Below are positions 25,201-39,310 of a stretch of DNA of 64,000 nucleotides, in pieces (position 1 is the stretch's first letter; the number at the start of each line of letters is the position of its first letter). Below the pieces are notes generated by a model. That model was not told the origin of the DNA and did no database searches. It worked only from the letters and a program-made list of their open reading frames with translations. The stretch lies in the NCBI RefSeq assembly GCF_021018805.1, contig NC_086253.1, positions 13,456,735 through 13,520,734 on the forward strand, in the 5' to 3' direction. The stretch is from Prinia subflava (taxonomy: Eukaryota; Chordata; Aves; Passeriformes; Cisticolidae). The position numbers and the translations under genes are program-made.

Positions 25201-28200
25201 TGACATGACAGAAAATCATTATCTGCTCTGTTCCTTGCAGAACAACAATATGCTGGGTTTTTTTGAGGAGTGTTTCTTCTCAAACCACTGGATTTTGAGT
25301 GCTGTGACTCACAGCAGTTGATGCTGTGAATAGGAGCTTAGTTTTCCATGCCTGGTACAGGTGAATACTTGACTCAGTACTAGAGCCCCAGCATAAGTGA
25401 GGCCCCAGGATGTTTGGGCAGAGATGTCCATGTGCATGCAGGTAGCTGAGGAGTTTTAAAACCAAAGTGTGCCTCCTCAAAATGTAGCCACACTGTAGGA
25501 GAATTCCTAGGGTTTGAATATGGGTACCTAAAGCCTACACACAGTTAGTTTTAGAAGTTCCAATCATTTTAATTCTTTTCCACAGGTTTATTTGAAGGCA
25601 AGATTACCTGAAAATTAATTTGCTTCAATAGTTGGCATTCTGATAACACAATGGAAGACAGATGCACCAACTTCTTAAAAAAGGTTCAATATAATGCAAG
25701 CCAAGTACAAGTGAGAATGAAAGCAAGAATATTCTAACAAAGTTGAAACATATGGCAAAGAAATTACTCTACAACCCTTCAGAGCACAATAGAAAATAAT
25801 ATCCTTGTTATGGAGGTTTTAAGTAATTCTGTGCAACTTAATTGCACTCCTGCTATAAAATGTAAAGGTCGGTTTAGAGTGGCAATAGGGTGGTTATCAT
25901 TTTCTACTCACTTCTATTTATTATTTCATGCTTCCAACTCAAGAATAATAAAAAAAGGTTCTTCCATAAATATACTCAAAATTCTTGTACAGTATAATAC
26001 CAGCTTTATGATGAAACACTTTTCCACAGAGAGATTGGCTTCTTTCCATAGAATCTTTTTTTTTTTCCTTTTTTGCTTCCATTGAAATGTTTAGGTTGAA
26101 AGATTAATTTGCTGATGACAAATAGAAATTTTCAGATGAAACATTAATGAAAAAAGAAATGCATGTAATTGTTATATTAGTAACTCTGGCCCTATAGAAC
26201 ACCTAATATGTGCTATACTCCTACATCTTTAGATGAAATCTCAGTCCAGTGACACAACTGAACTGAAGAAATTTTAGTGTTGAATCAAAAGTGAAATTTT
26301 GCTGTTTTAATTTTTCGCTGTATGTGATAAAATTTCTGTTCTTTTTCCAGCTACTCCTGTGTCAGCATAAATATTATTTTTTAGCATGACTCTCCCATAT
26401 TCAAATTAAATTTTTTAAAAAATAAAATGTTTGTAAGGAGTGATAAACTGATTTCTTTTCCAACAAATTTAATAGGAATAATATTCATTCCCTCAATCAG
26501 CAGCTTAGGATATGACTCACTATATATAAAGTCTTTACTTTCTCAATCCAGCATCTGCATTACCATACATTTTTATGAGCTAGGTTAATATTACCAAATG
26601 AACTTCCAAGCCAAAAAAGGAGTCAGAAGTTTGTCTCAGCTAGAAGCCATTTTGCAAAGCTTTAATTGCTGAAAGCAGGAACTACATTTTTGATTGAAAA
26701 GAATCAATGTAAATTCTCATACTGCCTAGATGTGGAAGGGACACTGACAGAAACAATCATTTTGCCATGGATGAAATATTTAAATCCTTTATGCACAGAC
26801 TTCTTGATTTTCACTTCCATATGGGAAGATCAAAATCAGGTTTGTTTTGATCAAATTAGAAGATGATGAAGGACTTACTAGAAAGAACTTTGTTTTAAAA
26901 TGGTAAGAGCATTACAACTATCTAGGGAGAAAGAGATGGAAAAGTCAAATACTGACTTCTTGTTGGACCAGGCTGTATCCATTCCTTATAGGAAATCTGC
27001 CTTGAGCTTGTACTTCCCACAAAGTATTAAAACTTTCTTTACCAAGAGCTGACTTCAAGGAACACGGGGGAAATGCATTTTTAAATCTTCAGATGAGAAC
27101 AAAAACAGATTTTGAAGGGTATATCTATGACTTCTCTTGATATTATGCATCCACTGATAAAAATTCAGGTGGTTGTAAAAGGTCTGACCTTGGTTACTGA
27201 AGGCCAGCTACTTAACTTGCAGTTGAGTCTACTGCAGAGGTCTTCAAAGAAATTGAACCAGGAAACTTTGTTTTTCCGATAGTTTGAACAAAAATGCAGT
27301 CAGCTTGAGAAGGGGAAAAGTAATGTCCAATGGACATCAAGGGATCCAGAATAGAGAAGAAACTACAGTTACTTCTGTAAGGAAAGAAAAGGCCTGCTGC
27401 TCAAAGAACTAAGGTAATTCTCATTCAAAATACAGTCACAGGAAAATGGGGTTTAATAAATATTAAATTGAATTTCATTTTCAACTGATGGCTAGTCAGA
27501 AGTAGGAGCATCTTGAATTTTCAAAGTAAGGTCAAAATGTATTTGATTTCTTATCTTTTAAACTGTTTCCTTTTAGTATCAAAACAATTTAAATTCCAGA
27601 AAGGTTAGGCAAACTGCTTTACATCTTGCCTTTACTGACCTAAAGCTACATATATTTTTCTTTGTCCTTTGGGCTGAAATATGAGTGTTTCTCTGTGTGT
27701 GAGTGAAGATAAAGGACTTCAGTTTTACCATAGGATAAAACAGGAAGGGATGAAGTGCTGACCTAGTGAATCAAAGCCTTGCAACATTTCAGTGTCTTCT
27801 TCCCACTGTTTCCACCATTTTTTCTAACCACAGATTTCCTCAGAGGAGCGTCCAGTAAGATTTTCATACCCTTTGGTGCTGAAATGAGTCTATAGGAACT
27901 CAAGAAGCAAGAAGAATTTTACGTAATCATCTGAAACATGGACCCAAAATGCATTTGGTATTCAAAAGAGGATTTGGAAAAGCAGAAGTGGTGGATTAGT
28001 CAAAGGGAATCTTTTACAATAGCAAAAGGATTGTGAACAGGAAAGGCAGGAAAGGCAGATTGTGCAATGGATATGGAAAACCATGAGGGCAAGAAACAGA
28101 ATAAAGGGTAATTCAAAGTATCCACATACAGGAGCTCTTGGCTGAAATATGTCTGGAGTGTAGTATGCTGTTTTGAATACTTAACCATCACCCCTGTTGA

Positions 28201-31200
28201 AAGCTCTTACAATAAAAGATAAGCAAAATCTAGATAAGGTAGATTAAGTTCATTCATTATTGCAGTCGAAGATAGTCTGTTCATTTCTGCACTGAAAGAC
28301 CTTCCAGGTTTTTACATGCAAGAAATAAAACAAAGATGACTGTCACTATAGCACTGTACCAGTCTTATCTAAGTTTTTATTTTTGTAGACCTGAGATCAA
28401 AAGTTTCCTTCTCATGGTATTACCATTAACAACTTCTTAGAATACCCTTTTTTTTTCATCTGGAAAGAACTTACCAAAGGATCAACAATTTACACTTAAG
28501 TAGTGGATATTTTTAGCCATATTAAAATATATATATGAATAAGCTAATGAGCCTACAGATTTCTGAGTCTGTTTTTACATGATAAGCACATACATAAGCA
28601 CAGTTATCTGTTTTTATATACATAAGCACAATTCATGAAAGAAGATTTCAATTCAGAAGAGGAGCACTGAGCTGTGCTTTCACTTTGCAGGGTATGCTGA
28701 GATTCCACATGCTCTGCAAGATTCGAGATCTCTAATCCTGCATGTGGTTTCTTCACAGAACTCTGATCATGGAGCAGATTTTTGCACTGGGATTTGCCTA
28801 CTCACTGCCTGCAGCTCCACCTCCAGGTTTCTGTTTGGTGTCCTGGGTCTGAACAAGTTCAGGTTCACTCTCACAACTTGCTGAATTATATCTCATCTCC
28901 AGGCAAACACCAGAAAAAACGTGGCTTGAGCTTACATCAATGCACAGGTGAACCTGAGATTCTGTCCAGATTATTCACAGATTCACACTACTTAGCCAGA
29001 GCCTGAAATCAGAATTCCTGACAAAATTCAAAGCTAAAAAAAATAATAATCTGGTGTCATTTTCTACTGAAAACTTTCTTTTTAGCTTTGATAAATAGAT
29101 TATAGATCAATATACTCAGGAATTGGGCCAACTGCACTGAAAACAATTGAACTGTAGCTGAACAGACCATTCCAGCACTAGTTTTTAACACAAGCACATA
29201 AACAGGACTGCCTGCTCCAGGCTTTGCCAGCTCGCCCTTTCCACAGGGACAGTGAAGAATCCCAGCCTGTAACTGAGCCCAGCAGGCAGGCAGGGCAGGA
29301 CAGCCTGCCACAGGGGCTGGTTCAGTGCCTCAGACTGGCAGAGACACAAGGTAAAAAACTCTGGAAAGTACAGCAGGACATGAGAGGTGAAAAGAGAGGT
29401 GTGAAAAGTAGGAGGACAGTAGAGAGAGACCTGCAGGTGGTACACGGGCAGGGTGAAACAGAAGAGGGTGAGTGGAACAGGCAACACTGAAAAGAGCAGT
29501 TTGGGGGAACTTGGAAATGGTGTCAAAATTAGTCTAGGATGGGAACAGGGGAAGGCAAAGTCTGAATTTCAGTTGTCTTTAGTCTATACAATAGCATATT
29601 TCTTCAATTTCCTCAATACTATTTCTTCTTTCTTATGACTATACAATAATAACATCTATATGTTTTCATGAGGTTTTCCAGGCCATGAAATTCTGTGCTC
29701 TATCCAAATAAATGATTTTTCTTTTAAATAAATATGCTGTTTTCCATAAATGGTTTTGACATCACTGATTTGCAGTTCTATTATGTGTGCTATTCAGGGA
29801 TAACAGCAGCAAAGAAGTAGTGAGGGTGGACAAAGTCCAACATTTGAAGTGTACATCCATATAAATGTCAGTTTGGTGAATTAATTCAGCGCTAGCAGCT
29901 CTGTGTTCAGGTGAGGTAAATGTCTTGCCCCAGGGTGATGCAGGTGAAGCTGTACATGCACAGAGAGGGCCTCTGACATTGTGGCTATTAGGTTCTCATT
30001 GAGTTAATTCAGGTCACCGTTGAAAGTCATTTAGCATTGTCAGCTGTTGAGAGTTGTGAAAAAGCCACCCCACAATGTGACACCATTAGTTATTTCTTCT
30101 AAGAGGAGAAGTCTTATTAAAACAGCAGGAATGCTGCAGTGTAATCAGACGTGAAGTGCTCCATGCCTGCACAGTGTCAGCAGAGTGACTTTGTGCTGTG
30201 CTGGGCATGGCTCTGCCTTCCCTCCCCATCCCTGTGACATTTCTCTCTGCATGAAGTCTTGTGTCTAGCTGAGAGATTGTTGACATTACAAAAGTCAGAA
30301 AAGTTCAGTTAGTACACGGCAGACCACTGTGTGAAGGATCTCTCTTTAAAGGGGAGAGGCTCCAGTTCCCTGCAGTTGAGCTTGAATATGTGAGCTTGAA
30401 ACTGCTGCGCTCCATCCTGAAAGGTCCAAAAATGTTACTCCTTGGCTTAATTAGCCTCAGCTTCCTGGAGACTGTCATATCATAAGAGTTTAAGCAGCAA
30501 CATTAACATGAAGATTTCTTGCCTGCTATTCCTACTTGTTTTTTTCTCACCAAGATCACAAAAATTTGCCCTCTGGTCTCTGATGTGTGAATGGCCAGGA
30601 CCAGAACTGACATCTCCTTGCTTCAAGCCTCATGTTAGGAATTGTCAGGAGCTACATCTCCTTTGAATGTAGATTTGCTTGCACCAGGGGTATTGTGTGG
30701 GTAAGTCAAACACGAAAGTAGAAGCATCGTCAAGCCTATTTTTGTCAGACTTTTAGAGAAAAATCCTTCTCATGAAAAAGAACAATTTCAGGTTTCAGAA
30801 AAATTATTTTTGAGTTTCAAAGCCATGACAACCTAAGAGCTCCATGCTGTTGTGATCAGACTGTGGTGGTAGAAGAGTTTGTTTACAGCTAGCTCAGGTC
30901 TCTCTACATAACACTGCAGATTGCAGCATGATTGTATCAACAGCAGCTACTGAAAAAGCAGTGTCCTCAAGCACACCTTTAAATAGCTGTTTACTTGGGT
31001 TTGTCTCATTTTGTTTTGTGCTATCTTCTATGTTCTAGAGTGGAGTAATTCTTTTGATCTTTAAAAAGTTGGTTTAGCAGTTCTCTGGTGAGCATTTCTA
31101 GGTGGCGATATGGATGTCACGTAAGGTGAGAGCCACACTCAAATTTCCCTGATCCCTGAAAAAAAATGCTTTAACCACTAAATTCTTCTCTAAATCATGG

Positions 31201-34200
31201 AAACTCTGGGCACTGCTATCACAAGCAAGCTTGCACATTGATTTGATGTTTCCTAAAACAGCTGGCTATCTTGTAAAGTTGGTGTGGTTTTAGGCATGTA
31301 CTCCCTTGGAGCACTTTGAATCATCTGACATGAAGAAATTTCCCGTTCCCTTGAAATCTGGAAGATAATCATGGAGAGGTGCCTGGCTTGCCCTGTGTGC
31401 AAGAAGGGAGTGCAAACAACTGGAAGGGCTTTTATTCTACTATGAAGTTAGATCACATTCCTGAATCAAGGATTATCTAACCCTAAATAAGGACAGATTT
31501 AGCTTTTTTTACTGTTGTTGTTTTCAAATCTTATTTTCTTACAATTATGTAACAAGTGTTGTAGAGCAATCTCTCAGAATAAAAAGAGTAAGCTGATTGT
31601 GAAAAACAGTCTAAGTATAACTCTTGAAAGCAATCTGTAGACTAAAGAGAATGTATTAAGAAAATTCATACTGGGTTAATAATACTATAGGCAATTGCTA
31701 TGAGGAGAAGAAAGTTTAAGACACACCCTCCTCTGGACTCTGAAAAAATATCTAGCAATAGGCAACTTCCTTTAGAATGTCCAGACTGCACAGCTAGGCA
31801 TGCTAATGTACCCCACTCAGAAGAACATTGTGCTGTATTGTATAGAAACCCCAGAATACTAATGGATGCTATTTTTAGATACAATTTGAGAAGTATTTTA
31901 AAATTCCTACAATTATATTCCTTTTCACTGGAAAATGTTTTTCTAAATTTTGCCCAATATTTACCATTTGTTTCTTTCCTCTGTCTCCATATGCCTGTGT
32001 CTTCACTCACTCATAAAATTGCCACTAACACCAAAGAAATTTCTCTTACGAAGTTTAGGAGTTTCTAGCAACGATTAGTTTGGTTTCAGTAGATATTTTG
32101 TCACATGTGGGTTAAAATCTGCAACAGACACACATTTGGCTGCAAAAGAATAATATGAGAGCAGGTTATGAGTTTCACATCTTTAATCCCTTAGCTTTTT
32201 GGGTTTAAACGATTTAATGACTTAGTTTTCACTGCAATGAAAAATGCTGGGTGTTCTTTGTCACAGTGCTGTGCCTTCTAAACAATAATTATATCCTGAT
32301 TGTTATTTCAAACATATGCTCTGGGTGCCCAACTTATTGGCAAAGCCTATTTAAGTGTGGTGGGCTCATCATCATTGTCACGTTGCAGTATCTGAAATAG
32401 CTTTCATAAAAAAATATCCATCTGGTCCCCTGCTTTATTTTATTCTTTGCTTATTTAGATCATAATTACAGTTGTGGGGTGTCAGGGTAACTACAATTCA
32501 GTATTGATCCTATGTGTAACATCTGTTGAGAGTGCCTGATCTGAATATAATTAGGTCGTCTGTTGTATTTCATTCTGAGTTAGAGAAAATTCTTGTGCAA
32601 CAATTTCATGTTTCTCAGGTGGCTGGTGTTTTAGCTCTGAAAATGGGACTTTGTCTTGGAAGCAGTAGCTGAAATTATAGTATTACTTTTAGAGTTCTCA
32701 GACTTTTACTGACTTTGTGGACCATTATGAAATTACAGTTGATTTTGTTTTCTGTCTTTCTAGACTATTTTATATCCAGATGCTGAACAGTTTCATTATG
32801 AGTGTTTGAATGTTTTAGCCTTACTCTGCCCCTGAGGACCTGGGGCAGTACTTTACCATCTTGAAATGATATGAAATTCAGGTCCAGGAGGACTTAGGGG
32901 TAAAACTGTGATCATCCACACTGATTCCTGCTTTGCAGTCTTCCTTTTCTTACTGTACTAATTACCTCAGTAAAGGGAATTCTGCTCTTCCACATAAGTG
33001 GGTAATGCAGTAGCAACTGCACTGTAGCACAACTGAGTTATCAGCACAGAGAGAGATGAGGGGAAGATTGTTTTACACAGTTAAATGTTGTTTCTCACAA
33101 AATGGTCCTGTCACACAGCTGGTAGGGACATAGAGAGCTTAAAACAGCACTTTAATGTTTGAAATCTGCAAGCTGGAAAGAGCCTTCATGGAAATCTTTT
33201 CTTTTAAAAGCTTCATCCTACACAGAAGGATTTTTTCATTGTTCACAGCAACAGATATTATATTTGGGTATATCCGCATCCACAATGGATAGTGAGAAAT
33301 TTAAGAAGAGTTACATATGACATTGAATATGACCCTACTGAGGGTAGAAAAAGTATGGGAATATTTGTCAGGCCAATATTTTTTATTACTAAGCTCCCAG
33401 ACGTTAATTTTTCTCCCTTTTTCTTCCTAAAAAAGTTACCTCTGAAAAAATTGTAGTCCTCAATCAGTATATACATGTCACACAGACCTCTCTTATCTGG
33501 CATCAGCTCTAGAGATCAGATTAAAATATTGAAAGGTCACATAGATCAGAACAAAACATCAACAACAGATATGTACACATCTGGTCAAGAATAAGCACAT
33601 TTTATTACAGACTGTGGCTCTTTTCAAACAAGGTTTATTTTCATGATACTTACACTATTAGTCCCATTAAAAAACATCCAAACAGATAAACAATGTTCCA
33701 AAATATCTCTGTGTTCATCTTTGAACTGGAATTGTGCTGTTTCTTTCATGTCTAACCATATACACTCATTGTGGTGCCTGCAGAGCTTACAGCCACCGCT
33801 TCTGAATAATGGAGTATTTTTTAATAGTCAAACTTTGCAGTAAAAGTTCCCTGATTTATTAGACATTTATACAACACACTTGGTATCTCATATATTTATT
33901 TGGATTTTGCAAGACATTTACCTTGCAACTGAGAAAAGTAATTAGCACTCAGAGAAGTGGATGCAGTTCCCAGCTCTCTTGCAGGGAAGGCATTCCTGTG
34001 GATGGCAGGAAGAGATGAAGTGCCACATTCATCTAGCTGTGCCTTAGCTCTTACTGTTGTTCTATGCACAGATTAATGAGAAATTCAAGACACCTACTCT
34101 CCAGGGTTCCCAGACACAGAGGTAGTTATGACACCTAGGTCAGCTGCTGGCAGTAGTTGGCTGGCTCACAATAGATTCCCTATTTTAGGGGATTTTTTTC

Positions 34201-36519
34201 TCAGGGTGTACTGTCCTTCTAGAACCAAGCCAAGAGATGATGTGCATATACATTGCATGTGCATTTTGGGCCTCAGCTCTTGGTGATTTTTGTGTAGCAA
34301 TTGGTGGCAACAGTTTCTACAGGCTGAGAATTGTTAAGTATTTATTACATAAATAAGGAATATGAGTCTAATTCAAATGAGAAAACATGGAAAACATTTT
34401 AGAAACATCGTTTTGATTTCTGTTTTTCATGCTGTGAGAAGATGGCAGCATTACTTTTGATGGACATTGTGTTTTTCAAGAATGTGCCCTTTCTTCAAAT
34501 GATTTTATATTTTTCTGTTTACAGGTCTTGTTTCTTTCTCTTTTGCTGTCTATTAGAGTAAATACATTCAGTACAAGAAGATAAATTGAACATTGAGAAA
34601 TGTTATAAGTTCTGGGCAATATTTTACCATTTATCAGTGGGACAAGAGATTGCCTTTTCTAAAAGTATAGAGGAAAATGATTGATTTGAAAAATGAAACT
34701 TCAGTCATCCTTCACTGTTTTAGTTATGCAGTGATCCAAAGTCCTCTATTGAATTAAAAATGGTTAAGAATGTGTTCCCTGTATTTGTCAGATCTTTTGG
34801 TATTTGTTGGGTTTTATTTATATTTTAAGTGAAATTGAAGCCTAGAAATTGACTGTCCACACTGCTTTTATGCACTTCAATTTACTCCAAAAAATATTAG
34901 AGTAAGGCAGACACAGAGCAGCAGAGAAACTGGAGAACCAGCCACGCACTTTTGTGTCCTTTGCTCACCTTAAGTTGTCTGTACTTCATCAATGAGGGAA
35001 AAAACTGATATAATTTAATAAAAAATAAATTCAGGAGTAATCCAGTGTAGCTCTAATGAAATCAATGAAATAAAGTGTAAGTAAACCATAAAAAAATACA
35101 TCAAACTTCAGTTTTCAATGCATTTTACTATATTTTACAACACTAATTTCCAAGGAAAGAGACATATAGCACATGGAGCCTGGTGATTCTCTCTTCCTGA
35201 TTCTTTTCCTGTGTTGACCTTAGTGCAGAGGAGGTGGCATCCCTGATTGCTGTGGATGGTTTGGACTGACTCACATATCTCTGCATCTTATGTTGGATTT
35301 TAAATATATTCAGTTTGATCTATTTAGGGAAGGCATTTTGAAGGATGTGTCAGGTAGTGAACGGTGCATATATTCTTTTTTGATGTGCCTTATCCCATAG
35401 CTGGTAGCAGGTCAGTTCCCCAAATTGTGAAATTCAGGAATGGTTCCTACAACATCTGATGTCACTAAGTACCAAAACCTGAAGGAGTGCTTCTGTTGAA
35501 TTTAGTGAGGGGAAAAGAATTAAAAGATCAGGATAAGTGATTTAATCCTGAAATTTTTCACTCAGATATCTGTAGAATATGTCAAGGTGACCCACTTTTC
35601 AGCTACTCACCCATACTCAGGCGACCAAGTACCTCCTGAGAAAGGAGTTAGATGGTGATGACTGGAACTGAACGAGTTGTGACAAAGGAATATGGGTTTG
35701 AGAGGACAGTAACTAAGTATACACTATTCAATATTTAGTCTAAAACTGGGCTTCCCCATCAATTTGCCTGAATAGCAAATGGTGAGAAAATGTAGAGTTG
35801 TAAGGAAAGGTTATAAAAATATTCTGACATAAGAGATTTTCTATTTTCATGGAAGTAGAGACAAATTTCCAATGAATAAAATACAAGTAAAATACAACTT
35901 GGTTACTGAAACTGCACTAAAGTGTGTGTAGAAGAGAAAATTACATTTTTCCACTCTATCAAATTGTCTAATAATAATAGCAGCCATCTTTTAAAAGCTA
36001 CAAATCAAGCTGTCACTTCATATCATACAATTTGACTGCTACATTTCCTTTTTCTTTAGAAGAGCCTCATGGGATTAGGGTGGAACAAGAACTGTCAATT
36101 TATGACAAGAAACATTTCATATTCAAAGTTACAAAACTTGTTGCAGATGATGAGATCCGGAAGAAAACCCTCCATAGTGTTCCCCATGAGACTAACAAAA
36201 AGTGGAAATTGTTGATATCTCACATATTAAAATTTATATGACAAGGACAGTCCACAGAATTAAAGCAAAACTGGAATTTTCCAATGGTTTTATTAAACTG
36301 AAACTGAATTCCCTTTCTTCAGTTTTACAGAAGCTAGAGGGATTTGGGACTATATCTTCTTTTTTTTTAATGTGTAGCTACTGTCTTTTAAAGAATATCT
36401 GGAGAAATAAGATTAACTTTTAAACACTGTACTCCTGGTCTCTCTTTAATATGGCCTTTTCTGCAGAGTCTTAAAGATTGTCAGCCAAAGAGCAGAATTC
36501 AGAGTCTTAAAACAATTTA
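22223..36519. other. Long unassigned non-coding stretch
   Basis: Over 14 kb I recognise no gene, exon, RNA or repeat family. Minor items follow. A 20-base-period imperfect repeat (AATCACATGAAGA twice) lies at 22414-22446. T runs lie near 22575 and 26047. A repeated ATACATAAGCACA lies near 28590-28630. A GC-richer pocket at about 29200-29480 contains overlapping 80-110-codon frames on both strands without motifs. Old repeats below my recognition limit, or short conserved regulatory elements, could be present. Confidence 0.5.
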
Positions 36520-36640
36520 GTGTGGATAGAAGCTTTGCAGATCATCTGGTCCAGCCTCTGACTTGAAGCAGAGTCAACTTTGAAGTCATATTGATCTTCA
36601 GGGAATCCCTGAAGTATTTTCAACACTATATTTAAAAGTT
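36520..36640 (-). mobile_element. Eroded CR1 3' UTR fragment, antisense
   Basis: The plus strand reads CAGATCATCTGGTCCAGCCT, then CTTGAAGCAGAGTCAACTT. This resembles the antisense CR1 3' UTR, in which 'GAGATCATCTAGTCCAACCT' is followed by a CAAAGCAGGGTCAACT-like segment. The flanking terminal octamers are no longer clear and the similarity fades after about 120 bases. The likely element strand is minus. It is older than the other CR1 copies in the window. Confidence 0.55.
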
Positions 36641-37437
36641 GCTCACCTTTCCTATTTAAATGCTCTCTATAAAAAGGCAGCTCTGTTTTACAGCCTTGCA
36701 ATAAAAAAAAAAATCAAAATAGAAGCTAAAATACCCATATTATAGCAAATTTCTTCAAGCAGACAGTAAAATTCTTATATCTACATGTTATTCTTTACAT
36801 AAATAATTTTGAAATTTACTTATTTGATTGACTATTTAATACCTTTTTTTGCAATGGAAAAAAATAATTCAGGTAGTTGGAGAAAATCAGGAAGGAAAGG
36901 ATTCAAGTATTTTCAAGCTATAACCATTAAGAGGCCTTGGCCACCATCCTTTGCTGCTCTTTACTGCTGATTATTGCTTCTTCCATAAGAAATATATATT
37001 AATATTATAAGGGCTCTGCTTGTGAGGGTGTTGAGGGAGGAGTGTTTGTTTTCCTACATGTTTTATTTTTTTTCTGCTTTGTACCACAAGAACAATGAAC
37101 TTGTAGTTGATTTAAACATATTGTTTGCTCTTTTTCAAAAACATTATTGACTGAAAATGTCAATGACCATGAGTTCCACTCTGTATGTATCAAATTTATT
37201 TTAGTTGTTCATTGCTTTGGAAATATTGATTGCATTCAAAATTAAACCCTACTGTGCTGTTCAAGCATTCAGTGAATCACCTGTAATAAATTTGATTGCA
37301 GAACTTGTTTAATTACAGTATCTGAAAAAAAGAAAACAATGTCATGTGCCAGTTGACCTTTAGGTTAGCAAATGCAATAAGGAAGTATTGTTTAGTAACT
37401 TCAGTCTTTGTGATGCAACTATTCTTGAACACCAAAA
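36641..37437. other. Unassigned AT-rich non-coding DNA
   Basis: Nothing is recognised apart from a short A run near 36704. Confidence 0.5.
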
Positions 37438-37552
37438 TGCAAAAAAACAAAGCAAAACAAAGCAAAACAAAAAAAAACCAAAAAAAAACAACAAACAAAC
37501 AAACAAACAAAAAAAAAAAAAAAAAAAAACTAAAACAAACCCCACCCCACAC
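37438..37552. repeat. A-rich low-complexity block
   Basis: The plus strand has AAAGCAAAAC and CAAACAAACAAA units and an A run of about 21 bases (around 37509-37529), followed by CCCCACCCCACACACA. Minus-strand frames here are runs of F, V, C and L caused by the repeat. Confidence 0.9.
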
Positions 37553-39222
37553 ACATTTTAGCTGCTATAAAGCAAGCAACTCCAATTCACTGACTCAGAG
37601 CCTGCAATGTCTGACTTTTTACCCAGACTAAGCATTTTTGATTTATGTTTAGATTTTCTGTATACTCTGTTCAAGGAATAACACCATTCTGTTATATGTA
37701 TGTACTGTTAAATGTTTTAGATTTTACAGACTTTTCAGATAATTGAAATTTTGTGATTTTTGACTAGACTTCTGCATTTGGGTCTTTTCTCAGAGTTGAG
37801 GGACAATACACCTAAGAAATGGTTATGTGAGGGAGTGTTACAAGATGCCTACTTCAGACAGCTGTGTTAAAAATGAAGTGGCAGTGCTGACTGAAAAACT
37901 CCACTTCTTCTCAATTGTCTTCTTCACTATTGTGTACAAGTATCCATGAAAACACTTTAAAGCAGTAAAAAGTTTGTATTTATTAAATACAACATCTTGG
38001 CAAGCTTATTTTCACCCTGCACTCACTTCATGTTCATCATCAGTCGCACAAGTTTCCTCACATACACAGTGTGCAAGTCTAGATGTTTACAAAGAGGCAC
38101 AAAAGAAATAATTTTAAAAGAACATACAGAAGAAAATGCATGAGTGTTCCTAACTGTTCCGAGGAGTGAGCTGGTTGATGTGCATGGTAAATAAAAGGAC
38201 TTGTTTGTGAAATGAGTAGGTAAACAGTCAGAATCCTTGTCTGCACCTGCCTGCAAATGTCTCATGAGAGTGTGGATGCTATAAACAGAGGACAAAATTG
38301 GATGAGATTTCATAAGTCAGTCATATTCAGCTAGAAGAACACTTTTTATTGCTAAGTGTACAAAATGTTACAAGTTATCTTTTAAGATAAGCAAGTTTTT
38401 ATGTAAAATGGGCAACTTTTCTACAACAATAAACTTATGTGAGTCTGATATTCTATGCTGGCTTTCTATAGTCTATGATTTTCTATTAAATTTTAACACA
38501 GAAATTAAGTGTAAAACACTAAGTATGATCCAATGCAGCACAATGACATCAACGTCATGGCTACCAAACTCAGAAGTGGCAGGCTGCATATTGCTCCTGC
38601 AATGCAGGATCACTCCCTGCTGCGATGCTCTGATCCTAACTAACTCGAGGTAATTCCCCTGAAGCCCCTGGATCTGCTGCTGTGACAAAGCTGAGTGATG
38701 CATGACCAACCCACATCACTCATCCTTCTGTGTCGAAGGAGAGAAAATCCTGGAGATCTCAGGCTCAGTATGCAAGGGGAATAACTCAGGGTTGATAAAA
38801 AGCCTGAAGAAGCTCAGGCAGATTTAGCTGGAACGCTGAAGACACTGAAAGTGTCTGCTGCCCACTCTACTCCTCTGCAAATCTCTGTCTCATTTATTAT
38901 AAATGTTTGTGCAACTCTTCCTCCCTTGAGGTCCATGCTGATGGGCTGCACAGCAAACAGGGCAGCTCGTTTTGCTGCCATGGTCTCAGCAGGACAAGGA
39001 GCTGTCAGGGGACCTGTCTTGAACAATCCACCATTGCTGAACACCGCAAAATGCTTCATCTTCTGGCATATATTTCTTCCAGTGAGGAATACAATCTGCT
39101 TTATCCATGCAACAGAGACCTGTTAACTAAAATGGATTAGCCAGTGCTGTGTTATGTTATATTATGATATGTTGTTATGTTACCAAGCCTCTACACTCCT
39201 GTAGAAGCACAGATCTCCATCA
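37553..39222. other. Unassigned non-coding DNA
   Basis: No gene or repeat family is recognised. Several open frames of 70-95 codons overlap on both strands between 38400 and 39140 with no recognisable motif. A degenerate TTATG-type repeat lies near 39148-39182. Confidence 0.5.
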
Positions 39223-39310
39223 GTCCTGGCTTTTGCAGGACAGAGTTAATTTCTTGCAGTAGGTGTGAGGGGTGAGGGGAGCTTGGAGTCATGAGGGTGT
39301 GGTGAGTAGG
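39223..39310 (+). mobile_element. Possible LTR stub, ERVL-type 5' end
   Basis: CCTGGCTTTTGCAGGACAGA, then GTTAATTTCTTGCAGTAGGT and GGGG-rich sequence resemble the U3 start of the avian ERVL-type LTR seen at 14963 (TTTTGGCTGGGATAGAG, then a GTAGCTGGTAGGGGG-like part). The match is short, and the rest of the LTR is absent. It may be a truncated copy or chance. Confidence 0.35.

Noticed and set aside
29200..29530. Possible exon in a GC-richer pocket, with an AAGGTAAAA donor-like site near 29350
   Set aside because: No protein family is recognised, frames overlap on both strands, and no matching acceptor or neighbouring exon is visible. A lone donor-like site is common by chance.
38640..38830. 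Small nucleolar RNA candidate near a GAGTGATG motif
   Set aside because: No properly spaced pair of C and D boxes with a terminal stem could be made on either strand.
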